Shown: positions 27,341-34,711 of the stretch, one piece after another
Layout: each line of letters begins with the position of its first letter
Position numbering within the stretch: position 1 is the stretch's first letter
NCBI GenBank assembly: GCA_046154585.1
Contig: JBJXDX010000169.1
Location: forward strand, 1 to 64,000
DNA: 64,000 nucleotides
Direction: 5' to 3'
DNA from: CADEFX01 sp046154585
GTDB lineage: Bacteria > Pseudomonadota > Alphaproteobacteria > Rhizobiales > Hyphomicrobiaceae
Position numbers and translations under genes: made by a program
Notes under the pieces: generated by a model
The model's database searches: none
The model's input: only the letters and a program-made list of their open reading frames with translations
What the model was told of the DNA's origin: nothing

Positions 27341-27488
27341 TGTCATCCCGGGCGAGCGGAGCGAAACCCGGGACCCAGGGGCCACACGACGGATGGCTGC
27401 CGCCAGTAATTCTGGGTCCCGGCTCGCGCGCGGGCACATAGAACCTGCCACGTTACGGGACCGGGGCCCGCGCTTGGCCGGGATGACA
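27341..27488. repeat. Dispersed intergenic element with inverted ends, ugpC/ugpE junction
   Basis: The ends TGTCATCCCGG (27341-27351) and CCGGGATGACA (27478-27488) are exact inverted copies, and further complementary stretches lie inside (GGGACCCAGG / CTGGGTCCC). Elements with TGTCATCCCGG termini are widespread between genes of Hyphomicrobiales. It separates ugpE from ugpC within the operon. Confidence 0.65.
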
Positions 27489-27510
27489 AAATGAGTTTGC
27501 TTCGACCTGC

Positions 27511-28359
27511 TCACTTCTCCGTCTCCACCAGTCCCTTCACGAACCAGCGCTGCATCAGGATCACCACCGCCACCGGCGGCACCATGGCCAGCATGGCGGT
27601 GGCCATGACGACGTTCCACTCCGTCAGCGCGTCGGCCGTGACGATCATCTTCTTGATGCCGAGGACGATGGTCTGCATGTCGTCGCGCGTGGTGATGAGC
27701 AGCGGCCACAGGTACTGGTTCCAGCCGTAGATGAAGAGGATCACGAACAGCGCCGCGATGTTGGTGCGCGACAGCGGTAGCACCGTATCCCAGAAAAACT
27801 TGAGCGGTCCCGCGCCGTCGAGCTTGGACGCCTCCACCAGCTCGTCCGGAATGGTCAGGAAGAACTGGCGGAAGAACAGCGTCGCCGTCGCCGACGCGAT
27901 CAGCGGGATCGTCAGTCCCGCATAGCTGTCGAGCATGTTGAGGTCGGAGGCGATCTTGTAGGTCGGATAGATGCGCACTTCGACCGGCAGCATCAGCGTC
28001 ATGAAAATCGCCCAGAACGCCGCCATGCGGAATGGAAATTTGAAGTAAACCACGGCAAACGCCGAGATGATCGAGATCGCGATCTTGCCGATGGCGATCA
28101 CCGACGCCATGATGAAGCTGTTCAGCAGCATCGTGCCGACCGGCTCGCGCGTGGTGCCGCTGGTGCCGACGAACAGCGTCTTCCAGTAGGTCTCGAAGAA
28201 CAGCGGTCCCGGTGTGATGGGCATTTGCCCATTGGCGATCACGCTCTGCGGATGCGTGGAGCCGACGAACGTCAGGTACACCGGAAACGCCAGGATGAAC
28301 ACACCCACCCAGAGCGCGGCATGTGCGAGCAGATTCCGAAACGGGCGATGCTCGACCAT
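27511..28359 (-). CDS. ugpE: sn-glycerol-3-phosphate importer permease
   Basis: 282-residue inner-membrane permease with six transmembrane segments. The N-terminus reads LAHAALWVGVFILAFPVYLTFVGS, and the EAA loop is PDELVEASKLDGAGPLKFFWDTVLP. The C-terminus IVTADALTEWNVVMATAMLAMVPPVAVV resembles UgpE. It dimerises with UgpA (29346). The ATG at 28359 has GGGAGGGGGC upstream. Between ugpA and this gene sits a creatininase-family gene plus a repeat-rich spacer. Confidence 0.92.
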   Translation of the reverse strand: MVEHRPFRNLLAHAALWVGVFILAFPVYLTFVGSTHPQSVIANGQMPITPGPLFFETYWKTLFVGTSGTTREPVGTMLLNSFIMASVIAIGKIAISIISAFAVVYFKFPFRMAAFWAIFMTLMLPVEVRIYPTYKIASDLNMLDSYAGLTIPLIASATATLFFRQFFLTIPDELVEASKLDGAGPLKFFWDTVLPLSRTNIAALFVILFIYGWNQYLWPLLITTRDDMQTIVLGIKKMIVTADALTEWNVVMATAMLAMVPPVAVVILMQRWFVKGLVETEK

Positions 28360-28415
28360 CGACTCAGCCCCCTCCCGCCGTCCGCTGCGATCCAAGCCTG
28401 CGTAACCATCCTTCT

Positions 28416-28555
28416 GCGTCCCCGGCCATCGCGGCGAAGCTGCGCTTCGCGCAGTCAGCGCGAATGAGCCGGGGCCTTTCCCGGTCATGGGACGCACGGT
28501 GCTCTACTGCACGCAGAAAGATCCCGGATAGCGGCGCGAACGCGCCGCTTCCGGG
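28416..28555. repeat. Cluster of palindromic elements, ugpE/creatininase spacer
   Basis: Three nested or adjacent inverted repeats are readable: GCGTCCC (28416) with GGGACGC (28489); GCGAAGC-TGC-GCTTCGC (28434-28450); and AGCGGCGCG-AA-CGCGCCGCT (28530-28549) flanked by CCCGG/CCGGG. They fill most of the 231-base spacer and look like dispersed palindromic elements rather than gene-specific regulation. Confidence 0.6.
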
Positions 28556-28590
28556 AACGCAGATAGGAGAGGCGGTGCACCCCTTTAGCA

Positions 28591-29346
28591 TCATGACCAG
28601 GCCTCGTCGCTGCGCAGCACCGCCACGATGGCATCGCGGCACACGGCCAGCATCTTCTCGCCCTTCTCGGCCGTGGCGCGGCGCGCATCGCCCACCACGC
28701 CCGACGCCGAGAAATCCTTAAACGAGCGCGAGCGCGCCACGCCCAGCGGCCGCGGCGTGGAATGCGCTGGCCCATGCGCGTCGGGCAGCTTGTCGCGCCG
28801 CACCAGCTCGGCGGCGATCACCATCATCATCGAGGTCTCGCCTTCGCAGGCATGCCGCACGCGATCTTGATCCTCGAGGATCTTGGCGATCTCCGGCTGC
28901 GCCAGCTCGAAGTAGGTCGTCGCGCAGATCTTGAGGCCCGTTGCCAGCACCAGATCCGGCAGGAACGCCGCCAGCGCGCTGATGTTGCCGCCGTGACCAT
29001 TGACGATCAGCACGCGCTCGAAGCCATGCCTCCCGATGCTCGTCAGAAACTCCAGCAGCACCGCCTGATAGGTGGGAACATCGAACGTGAACGTGCCGCC
29101 GTACGCCATGTGATGCTCGGCCAGCCCGCACCACAGCGTCGGCGCCACCACCACAGGCAAATCGGCCGCAATGGCCTCGGCCGCCGCCTTGCACACGCCC
29201 TCGCACAGTATCGTATCCACGCCCACCGGCAGATGCGGCCCATGCTGCTCCATGGAAGCCACCGGCAGCAGCACGATCGCCCCGGCCTGCGCCTTGTCGC
29301 GCAGCTCGGCCGCGGTCAGCTCCTTCCACATGACGGACTGCGGCAT
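28591..29346 (-). CDS. Creatininase-family amidohydrolase
   Basis: 251-residue metal-dependent amidase. The family metal ligands are in SMEQHGPHLPVGVDT (Glu, His, Asp near residues 33-44) and VNGHGGN (near residue 116), with HACEGETSMMM carrying the late Glu. Relatives open creatinine, act in riboflavin/F420 or PQQ-like pathways (FAPy deformylase, mycofactocin MftE) or hydrolyse other cyclic amides. Its ATG overlaps the ugpA stop by one base, so it is co-translated with the glycerol-3-phosphate transporter. The substrate is unknown. Confidence 0.87.
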   Translation of the reverse strand: MPQSVMWKELTAAELRDKAQAGAIVLLPVASMEQHGPHLPVGVDTILCEGVCKAAAEAIAADLPVVVAPTLWCGLAEHHMAYGGTFTFDVPTYQAVLLEFLTSIGRHGFERVLIVNGHGGNISALAAFLPDLVLATGLKICATTYFELAQPEIAKILEDQDRVRHACEGETSMMMVIAAELVRRDKLPDAHGPAHSTPRPLGVARSRSFKDFSASGVVGDARRATAEKGEKMLAVCRDAIVAVLRSDEAWS

Positions 29347-30227
29347 CAGTAGTTCACCTTGCGGTCGATATAGCGGAACTGGATCGCCGTCAGCACCACG
29401 ACGATGATCATGAGGATCACGGACTGCGCTGCCGACCCGCCAAGGTCGCTGCCGAGCCGCCCGTCCTGATACACCTTGTACACCAGCGTCTCGGTCGCCT
29501 TGGCCGGTCCGCCGCCCGTCACCGCATCGATGATGCCGAACGTATCGAAGAACACGTAGACGATATTCACCACCAGCAGGAAAAAAGCTGTCGGCGACAG
29601 CAGCGGGAACGTCACCGTCCAGAAACGCCGCAACGGCTTGGCGCCGTCGATGGCCGCTGCCTCATGCACGGACTTCGGAATGGACTGCAGCCCCGCCAGG
29701 AAGAACAAGAAGTTGTAGCTGATCTGCTTCCACGTCGCGGCCATGATGACGAGTGTCATCGCATGCGTGCCGTTGAGCAGCGGGTTCCAGTCCATGCCCA
29801 TGGCCCGCAATCCGCGCGCCACGATCCCCAGCGACGGCTGGAACATGAACAGCCACAGCACGCCTGCGATCGCCGGCGCCACCGCATAGGGCCAGATCAG
29901 CAGCGTCTTGTAGACGCCCGCGCCCTTGATGTGCTTGTCGGCCTGCGTCGCCAGGAACAGTGCGATCGACAGCGACAGCATCGTGACGGCCACGGCGAAC
30001 ACGAACGTGTTGGCCATCGCGTGATAGTAGTCCGGGTTCTTCAGCAGCTCGCGATAGTTCTCGAACCCCACGAAGTCGGTCTTCAGCCCGAACGCATCCT
30101 GCAGCAGGAACGACTGCCACACCGCCTGCGACGCCGGCCAGTAGAAGAACACGAACGTCACCGCGAGCTGCGGCGCCAGCAGCAGGAACGGCAGCAGCAG
30201 CCCCCCGAAGATCGCGCGCTTTTCCAT
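29346..30227 (-). CDS. ugpA: sn-glycerol-3-phosphate importer permease
   Basis: 293-residue inner-membrane permease with six transmembrane segments. It begins FLLLAPQLAVTFVFFYWPASQAVWQSF, and AFGLKTDFVGFENYRELLKNPDYY is the UgpA-like first periplasmic loop. The EAA loop is PKSVHEAAAIDGAKPLRRFWTVTFPLLSP. It lies 22 bases after the VOC gene and is coupled to the creatininase gene that follows. Confidence 0.92.
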   Translation of the reverse strand: MEKRAIFGGLLLPFLLLAPQLAVTFVFFYWPASQAVWQSFLLQDAFGLKTDFVGFENYRELLKNPDYYHAMANTFVFAVAVTMLSLSIALFLATQADKHIKGAGVYKTLLIWPYAVAPAIAGVLWLFMFQPSLGIVARGLRAMGMDWNPLLNGTHAMTLVIMAATWKQISYNFLFFLAGLQSIPKSVHEAAAIDGAKPLRRFWTVTFPLLSPTAFFLLVVNIVYVFFDTFGIIDAVTGGGPAKATETLVYKVYQDGRLGSDLGGSAAQSVILMIIVVVLTAIQFRYIDRKVNY

Positions 30228-30249
30228 ATGGCCCCGTTCCCTGCGTTCC

Positions 30250-30648
30250 CTACTCGCGCACCGTTGGCGGGTCGCTGGTGCTTTGGCCGAACCAGAGCCA
30301 GTACCCGTCGGGATCGCGCAGCTCGAATTCTCTCATGCCGTACACTGTCACGCGCAGGTCGGTGACCGGAAGCCCCTTCTGCGTCCAGGCTTGATGCAAA
30401 GCCACGACATCATCCGGATAACAGTAGAAGATCTGAAAGTCCTTGGCCCGGCGCGGCAGCTCGGCCATCTCCTCTGCCGGCGGCTGGTTGAACATCAGGG
30501 AGACGCTGTCGCGCTGCAGATGACACCAGACGGGCTCGGGATCGCCGAATTTGCCCCTGCAGCGAAATCCCAAGTCGTCGCAATAGAAGGCCATCGTGCG
30601 CCGGAGATCCACGACCGACAGCATCGGCACGAGCGACTTGATGCGCAT
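30250..30648 (-). CDS. VOC-fold (glyoxalase/bleomycin-resistance type) protein
   Basis: 132-residue single VOC module: SLVPMLSVVDLRRTMAFYCDDLGFR at the start and VYGMREFELRDPDGYWLWFGQ at the end, with the usual metal-ligand Glu in the last strand. Such proteins are dioxygenases, isomerases or drug/metabolite binders. It sits between ugpB and ugpA. The ATG at 30648 follows AAAGGCG; the in-frame upstream extension covers a repeat and is not coding. Function is unknown. Confidence 0.8.
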   Translation of the reverse strand: MRIKSLVPMLSVVDLRRTMAFYCDDLGFRCRGKFGDPEPVWCHLQRDSVSLMFNQPPAEEMAELPRRAKDFQIFYCYPDDVVALHQAWTQKGLPVTDLRVTVYGMREFELRDPDGYWLWFGQSTSDPPTVRE

Positions 30649-30690
30649 CGCTACGCCTTTCGCACTTACCAATCTCTGTGGCTCGGTGGG

Positions 30691-30711
30691 TCCTCGGGAC
30701 AAGCCCGAGGA
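30691..30711. repeat. Short palindrome upstream of the VOC gene
   Basis: TCCTCGGG and CCCGAGGA form an 8-bp stem around ACAAG. The sequence resembles the ends of small dispersed palindromes found between alphaproteobacterial genes. It lies in the 142-base ugpB-VOC spacer. Confidence 0.45.
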
Positions 30712-30755
30712 AGACATCTGTGCGTCTAGCGTCGAAGCCAACACATAAGCGCACG

Positions 30756-30783
30756 AGCAGAAAGGGCGGCCGAAGCCGCCCTT
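30756..30783 (-). terminator. UUCG-loop hairpin directly after ugpB
   Basis: In minus-strand sense AAGGGCGGC-TTCG-GCCGCCCTT forms a perfect 9-bp stem closed by a very stable C(UUCG)G tetraloop and is followed by TCTGCTC. It begins 7 bases after the ugpB stop. It should end or protect most ugpB transcripts and let fewer continue into ugpA, creatininase, ugpE and ugpC. Confidence 0.75.
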
Positions 30784-30790
30784 GAGTCCA

Positions 30791-32128
30791 CTACCGCGAC
30801 ACCGACTTCTCGAACTGGCGCAGCATGGCGTTGCCGCGCGAGACGGCATCATCGAGTGCCTGCTTGGCTGGCTTCTTGCCCGCCAGTGCCGCTTCGAACT
30901 CCTCGGCCCACACGTCACGCAGCTGCACCATGTTGCCGAGCCTGAGACCGCGCGAATTCTCGGTCGGCTCCTTGTTGGTCAGCTCCAGGAGTGGCGTCTC
31001 CAGATACGGAAACTCCTTGTAGAAGCCCGAGTCCTTCGCCTTCTGATAGGCCGCCTTGGTGATCGGCAGGTAGCCCGACTTCTTGTGGACGTCGACCTGG
31101 CGGTCGGTGTCGGACAGGAACGTGAAGAACTTGGCCACGCCCTTGTATTCCTCGGCCTTCCTGCCAGCCATCACCCACAACGAGGCACCGCCGATGATCG
31201 AATTCTGCGGAGCCCCCGCCACATCGGGATAGTACGGCATCGGCGCGTTGCCGAAGTCGAACTTGGCGTTGGCGCGGACGTTGCCGAAAAAGGCCGAGGA
31301 CGTGAGCATGATCGGGCACTCACCGGAGGTGAAACGGCCCTCGCCTGTGTTGGTGCGGCCGGAGTAGTCGTAGGTCTTGTCCTTCTGCAGCTCCACCAGC
31401 GCTTCCAGATGCTTCACGTGCAGCGGACTGTTGAACTTCAGCTCGGCGTCGTAGCCGTCCATGCCGTTCGCCTTCGTCGCCAGCGGCACGTTGTGCCAGG
31501 CCGAGAGCTGCTCGAGGTTGAGCCAGGTGACCCATGCGTTCGCGAAACCGCAAGTGGAATGGCCGGCCGCCTTGAGCTTCTTGGCCGCATCGAAAACTTC
31601 AGGCCATGTCTTGGGCGGCTTCTCCGGATCCAGGCCGGCCTTCTTGAAGCTGTCCTTGTTGTACCACATCACCGCGCTCGACGAATTGAAGGGAAATGAC
31701 AGCATCTCGCCCTTGGTCGTCGAGTAGTAGCCAGTGATGGTCGGCAGATAGATTTTGGGATCGAACGCCTCGCCGGCCTCCTTCATCAGCACGTGCACCG
31801 GCTTGACGGCGCCGCCCGCCGACATCATGGTCGCGGTGCCGACCTCGAACACCTGCATGATGTGCGGCGCGTTGCCGGCGCGAAACGCAGCGATGCCTGC
31901 GTTCATCGTATCGATGTAGCTGCCCTTGTAGGTCGGAACAACCTTGTAGTCCTTCTGCGACTCGTTGAAGTCGGTCGCCAGCTTTACGATCACGTCGTTG
32001 TTGGCGCCGGTCATGGCGTGCCACCAGTTGATCTCGGTCTGGGCGAACGATGGCGCCACGGACAGTCCTGCCAGCAACACCGCCAAGGTCCCGGTTGCGA
32101 TACTGGCGCGCACGTGTCTGAAAGACAT
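30791..32128 (-). CDS. ugpB: sn-glycerol-3-phosphate-binding protein
   Basis: 445-residue periplasmic receptor. The leader MSFRHVRASIATGTLAVLLAGLSVAPSFA is followed by EINWWHAMTGANNDVIVKL. VVPTYKGSYIDTMNAGIAAF, VFEVGTATMMSAGG and IIGGASLWVMAGRK correspond closely to E. coli UgpB, which binds sn-glycerol-3-phosphate and glycerophosphodiesters. The ATG at 32128 follows GGGAGGGAAG; the in-frame TTG two codons earlier is less likely. It is first in the operon and faces livK-like gene 32582 across a repeat-filled spacer. Confidence 0.94.
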   Translation of the reverse strand: MSFRHVRASIATGTLAVLLAGLSVAPSFAQTEINWWHAMTGANNDVIVKLATDFNESQKDYKVVPTYKGSYIDTMNAGIAAFRAGNAPHIMQVFEVGTATMMSAGGAVKPVHVLMKEAGEAFDPKIYLPTITGYYSTTKGEMLSFPFNSSSAVMWYNKDSFKKAGLDPEKPPKTWPEVFDAAKKLKAAGHSTCGFANAWVTWLNLEQLSAWHNVPLATKANGMDGYDAELKFNSPLHVKHLEALVELQKDKTYDYSGRTNTGEGRFTSGECPIMLTSSAFFGNVRANAKFDFGNAPMPYYPDVAGAPQNSIIGGASLWVMAGRKAEEYKGVAKFFTFLSDTDRQVDVHKKSGYLPITKAAYQKAKDSGFYKEFPYLETPLLELTNKEPTENSRGLRLGNMVQLRDVWAEEFEAALAGKKPAKQALDDAVSRGNAMLRQFEKSVSR

Positions 32129-32366
32129 GAACAACTTCCCTCCCTGATCCAGGCCTAACTGCGTGGCCGCTCTCTAGCGGTGGCCGGTGACACCTTTGCG
32201 ACGGTGCCGGCCCCGTCGACGGCTTAACTGCTGGAATCTGTCATAAAACGCAAGACAGCGACAGTCCGGGCCGCTTTTCGCGCTGCCCGCGCCGTTTTTT
32301 TTGCGCCGCGGGATGCCTCCAAAGTCGGTCACGACAGCCGCAAAAACCGTCTATAGTGCCGCCGCT

Positions 32367-32454
32367 AGAGCGCGATCGTTTCGCATGGAAGCACTTCCAG
32401 CTTCCATGCGTCCGCACGCAGCGCGGCTCCGCCGCGACGCGTGAATCGCACTCT
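32367..32454 (+). repeat. 88-bp palindromic dispersed repeat, copy 1
   Basis: Runs from AGAGCGCGATCG to AATCGCACTCT; the ends are imperfect inverted copies (9 of 10 bases). Inside are the stems CATGGAAG/CTTCCATG and CGCGGC-TCC-GCCGCG. The reverse complement of 51676-51763 aligns over all 88 bases with 8 mismatches and no gaps. No transposase is near either copy. Confidence 0.85.
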
Positions 32455-32469
32455 AAACTTATGAAGGAG

Positions 32470-32540
32470 AGCAGGATTCACGTTTCGGCCGAGGCGCTTC
32501 GGGTGGAGCGAAGTGGTTCATTCCGAAACGATCCTGCGCT
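32470..32540. repeat. Second palindromic element in the liv leader
   Basis: AGCAGGATTCACGTTTCGG at the left end is matched in inverted form by CCGAAACGATCCTGCGCT at the right end, allowing a few differences. It starts 15 bases after the 88-bp repeat and ends 41 bases before the livK-like start codon, so it would be transcribed as a long hairpin. Confidence 0.5.
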
Positions 32541-32581
32541 TGGGGCATGGGCCACGGGGCCAGTCTGACGGGAGGAGACGC

Positions 32582-33775
32582 ATGAAGAAAAGCTATTCGG
32601 GCGGGCTGTCGCGCCGCCGCGTAATGCAGGGCGCGGCAGCGTTCACCGCGAGCACCGCCGTGCCGACGGGCTGGGCCATTGCCCAGGCCAAACCGCTGAA
32701 GGTTGGGCTGATGCTGCCCTACTCCGGCACCTTCGCCAAGCTCGGCGAGAACATCACCTTCGCCGTCGAGGTGCTGCTGACCGAGAAGGGCGGCAAGCTC
32801 GGCGGACGCGAGATCCAGTTCGTCAAGCTCGACGATGAGTCCAAACCCGAGAACGGCCCGCAGAACGCCGACCGCCTGGTCAAGCGCGACCAAGTCGACG
32901 TCCTCATCGGCACAGTGCATTCCGGCGTGCAAATGGGCATCCACAAGGTGGTCAAGGAAAGCGGTACGCTGACCATCGTCCCCAACGCCGGCAATAACGT
33001 TGTGACCCGCGCCGAGTGCGCCAAGAACGTGTTCCGCACGTCCTTCACCAACTGGCAGCCGGCCCACGGCATGGGCCTCGAGCTCGGCCGCCGCGGCATC
33101 AAGAAAGCCGTCTGGGTGACGTGGGACTATGCTGCCGGTCACGAGTCTGGCGAAGGCTTCAAGCAAGGCCTCGAGAAGCACGGTGGCCAGCTCGTGCAGA
33201 TGCTGACTTTGAAGTTCCCCGAGACCAACTTCCAGCCGCTGCTCGCGCAGATTCCGAACCTCGGCGTCGAGATGGTCGGCGCGTTCTTCGCCGGCGGTGG
33301 CGCCGTGCAGTTCGTCAAGGAATACGCGGCGGCCGGCATCAAGGTGCCGCTGTGCGGATCCGGTTTCCTGACCGAGGGCACGCTCGCAGCGCAAGGCGAC
33401 GCCGCCAACGGCATCGAGACCGCCCTGCACTACGGCGACGGGCTCGACAACGCGAAGAACCTTGCCTTCCGCAAGGCTTTCAAGGACAAGGCCGGCCGTG
33501 ATGCGGACGTCTACGCCGTGCAGGGCTATGACGCTGCGCAGCTGCTCGCCATCGGCCTCGAGGCCGTCAAAGGCAACATCGAGGATGAGGCCGGACTCTA
33601 CAAAGCGATGCGCGCCGCCAAGATCGATAGCCCGCGCGGGGCCATCAGCATGGCGCCGTCGCAGAACGTGACGCAGAACATCTATCTGCGCAAAGTGCAG
33701 GGCGGCGAGAACAAGGTCGTCGGCATCGCTGCCGAAAATCTGGCTGATCCCGGCACCGGTTGCACACTGGCCTGA
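32582..33775 (+). CDS. Branched-chain-amino-acid-type ABC receptor (LivK-like)
   Basis: 397-residue periplasmic binding protein with a twin-arginine leader (SRRRVMQGAAAFTASTAVPTG). The mature part begins LKVGLMLPYSGTFAKLGEN, then EIQFVKLDDESKPENGPQ and VDVLIGTVHSGVQMGIHK, characteristic of the LivJ/AmiC periplasmic-binding type I fold. Ligands of this group extend to aromatic acids, amides and urea. GGGAGGAGACGC precedes the ATG at 32582. It is the first gene of a complete five-gene transporter ending at 37194. Confidence 0.92.
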   Translation: MKKSYSGGLSRRRVMQGAAAFTASTAVPTGWAIAQAKPLKVGLMLPYSGTFAKLGENITFAVEVLLTEKGGKLGGREIQFVKLDDESKPENGPQNADRLVKRDQVDVLIGTVHSGVQMGIHKVVKESGTLTIVPNAGNNVVTRAECAKNVFRTSFTNWQPAHGMGLELGRRGIKKAVWVTWDYAAGHESGEGFKQGLEKHGGQLVQMLTLKFPETNFQPLLAQIPNLGVEMVGAFFAGGGAVQFVKEYAAAGIKVPLCGSGFLTEGTLAAQGDAANGIETALHYGDGLDNAKNLAFRKAFKDKAGRDADVYAVQGYDAAQLLAIGLEAVKGNIEDEAGLYKAMRAAKIDSPRGAISMAPSQNVTQNIYLRKVQGGENKVVGIAAENLADPGTGCTLA

Positions 33776-33785
33776 CGTAACGCGG

Positions 33786-33814
33786 CATCGGCCGGGCGCA
33801 TCGTCCGGCCGATG
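33786..33814 (+). terminator. Intercistronic hairpin between LivK-like and LivH-like genes
   Basis: Perfect 10-bp stem CATCGGCCGG / CCGGCCGATG with a 9-base loop, 10 bases after the receptor stop. No T-tract, so partial termination or 3'-end protection of the receptor mRNA is more likely than complete termination. Confidence 0.55.
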
Positions 33815-33841
33815 GCTCTCTGAAGGCCGAAAGCGCACCCC

Positions 33842-34711
33842 ATGGATATCGCGAGCCTGCTGGTACAGCTCCTCAATGGAGTTCAGTACGGGCTGCTGCT
33901 GTTCCTGATCGCCAGCGGGCTGACCCTGATCTTCGGCGTCATGGGCATTATCAATCTGGCGCACGGCTCGCTCTTCATGCTGGGCGCCTACTCAGCCTTT
34001 CTCGTGGCCCGGGCATCAGGGTCGCTCTGGTTCGCCCTGCCGGTCGGGCTCGCGGGCGGCGCGCTGTTCGGCTTGCTGCTGGAGCGCGGCCTGTTCCGGC
34101 GCTTCTACACGCGCGAGCATCTCGACCAGGTGCTGCTGACCTTTGCGCTGATCCTGCTGTTCGAAGAAGCGCGCTCGCTGATCGTCGGCAACGACTTTCA
34201 TTCCGTGCCGATCCCGGCCGTCCTCGATTTCTCCGTGCCGATCACGTCGGGTTTTGCCTACTCGGCCTATCGCTTCGCGGTGATCGGCGTATGCCTGGCC
34301 CTCGCCGCCACGCTGTTCCTCTGGATCGAGCGCACCAAGACCGGCGCCATCATCCGCGCCGCCGCCGAGAAGCCCGAGATGGTGGACGTGCTCGGCATCG
34401 ACTCGCGCCGCATCCACGCCACCGTTTTTGCCGTCGGCACGGCGCTCGCGGTCTTGGCCGGCGTGCTCGCCGCGCCGCTCTACTCCGTCTATCCCGGCAT
34501 GGGCGACGGTTTCCTCATCATCTCGTTCGTCGTGGTCGTGATCGGCGGACTCGGATCGGTCTCCGGCGCCTTCTGGTCGGCGCTCGTCATCGGGCTCGTC
34601 GACACCATGGGCAAGGCTTACGCACCCAAGGCCGCCGGACTCGCCGTCTACGTACTGATGGCCGCCGTCCTGCTGTGGCGGCCCTCCGGCCTGTTTGGCC
34701 AGCGCACATGA
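33842..34711 (+). CDS. Branched-chain-type ABC permease (LivH-like)
   Basis: 289-residue inner-membrane permease with about eight transmembrane segments. It starts LLVQLLNGVQYGLLLFLIASGLTLIFGVMGIINLAHGS, the LivH hallmark, and has the EAA-like loop AAAEKPEMVDVLGIDSRRIHATVFAVG and the late VVVIGGLGSVSGAF. It pairs with the LivM-like protein, whose ATG overlaps this stop codon. Confidence 0.93.
   Translation: MDIASLLVQLLNGVQYGLLLFLIASGLTLIFGVMGIINLAHGSLFMLGAYSAFLVARASGSLWFALPVGLAGGALFGLLLERGLFRRFYTREHLDQVLLTFALILLFEEARSLIVGNDFHSVPIPAVLDFSVPITSGFAYSAYRFAVIGVCLALAATLFLWIERTKTGAIIRAAAEKPEMVDVLGIDSRRIHATVFAVGTALAVLAGVLAAPLYSVYPGMGDGFLIISFVVVVIGGLGSVSGAFWSALVIGLVDTMGKAYAPKAAGLAVYVLMAAVLLWRPSGLFGQRT

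Larger units (their letters stand above)
32129..32581. other. 453-bp divergent intergenic region between ugpB and livK
   Basis: No gene is supported here. It must hold the promoters for both operons. It contains an 8-T run at 32295-32302, a possible plus-strand -10 box TATAGT at 32352-32357 with a poor -35, then the 88-bp repeat (32367-32454) and a second palindrome (32470-32540) which together form most of the untranslated leader of the liv operon. Short open frames in it are fully explained by the repeats. Confidence 0.6.

Noticed and set aside
32281..32315. Terminator around the 8-T run in the ugpB/livK spacer
   Set aside because: The flanking CCCGCG/CGCGGG stem is only 6 bp with the T-run in the loop, which is not terminator geometry.
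32459..33964. 501-codon minus-strand open frame over the LivK-like gene
   Set aside because: Antisense shadow of the binding-protein gene; composition is His/Arg/Leu-rich with no recognisable domain.
34291..34707. Longer start for the LivM-like gene inside livH
   Set aside because: ATGA overlap at 34708 and the LivM N-terminus fix the start; the upstream frame is a shadow.
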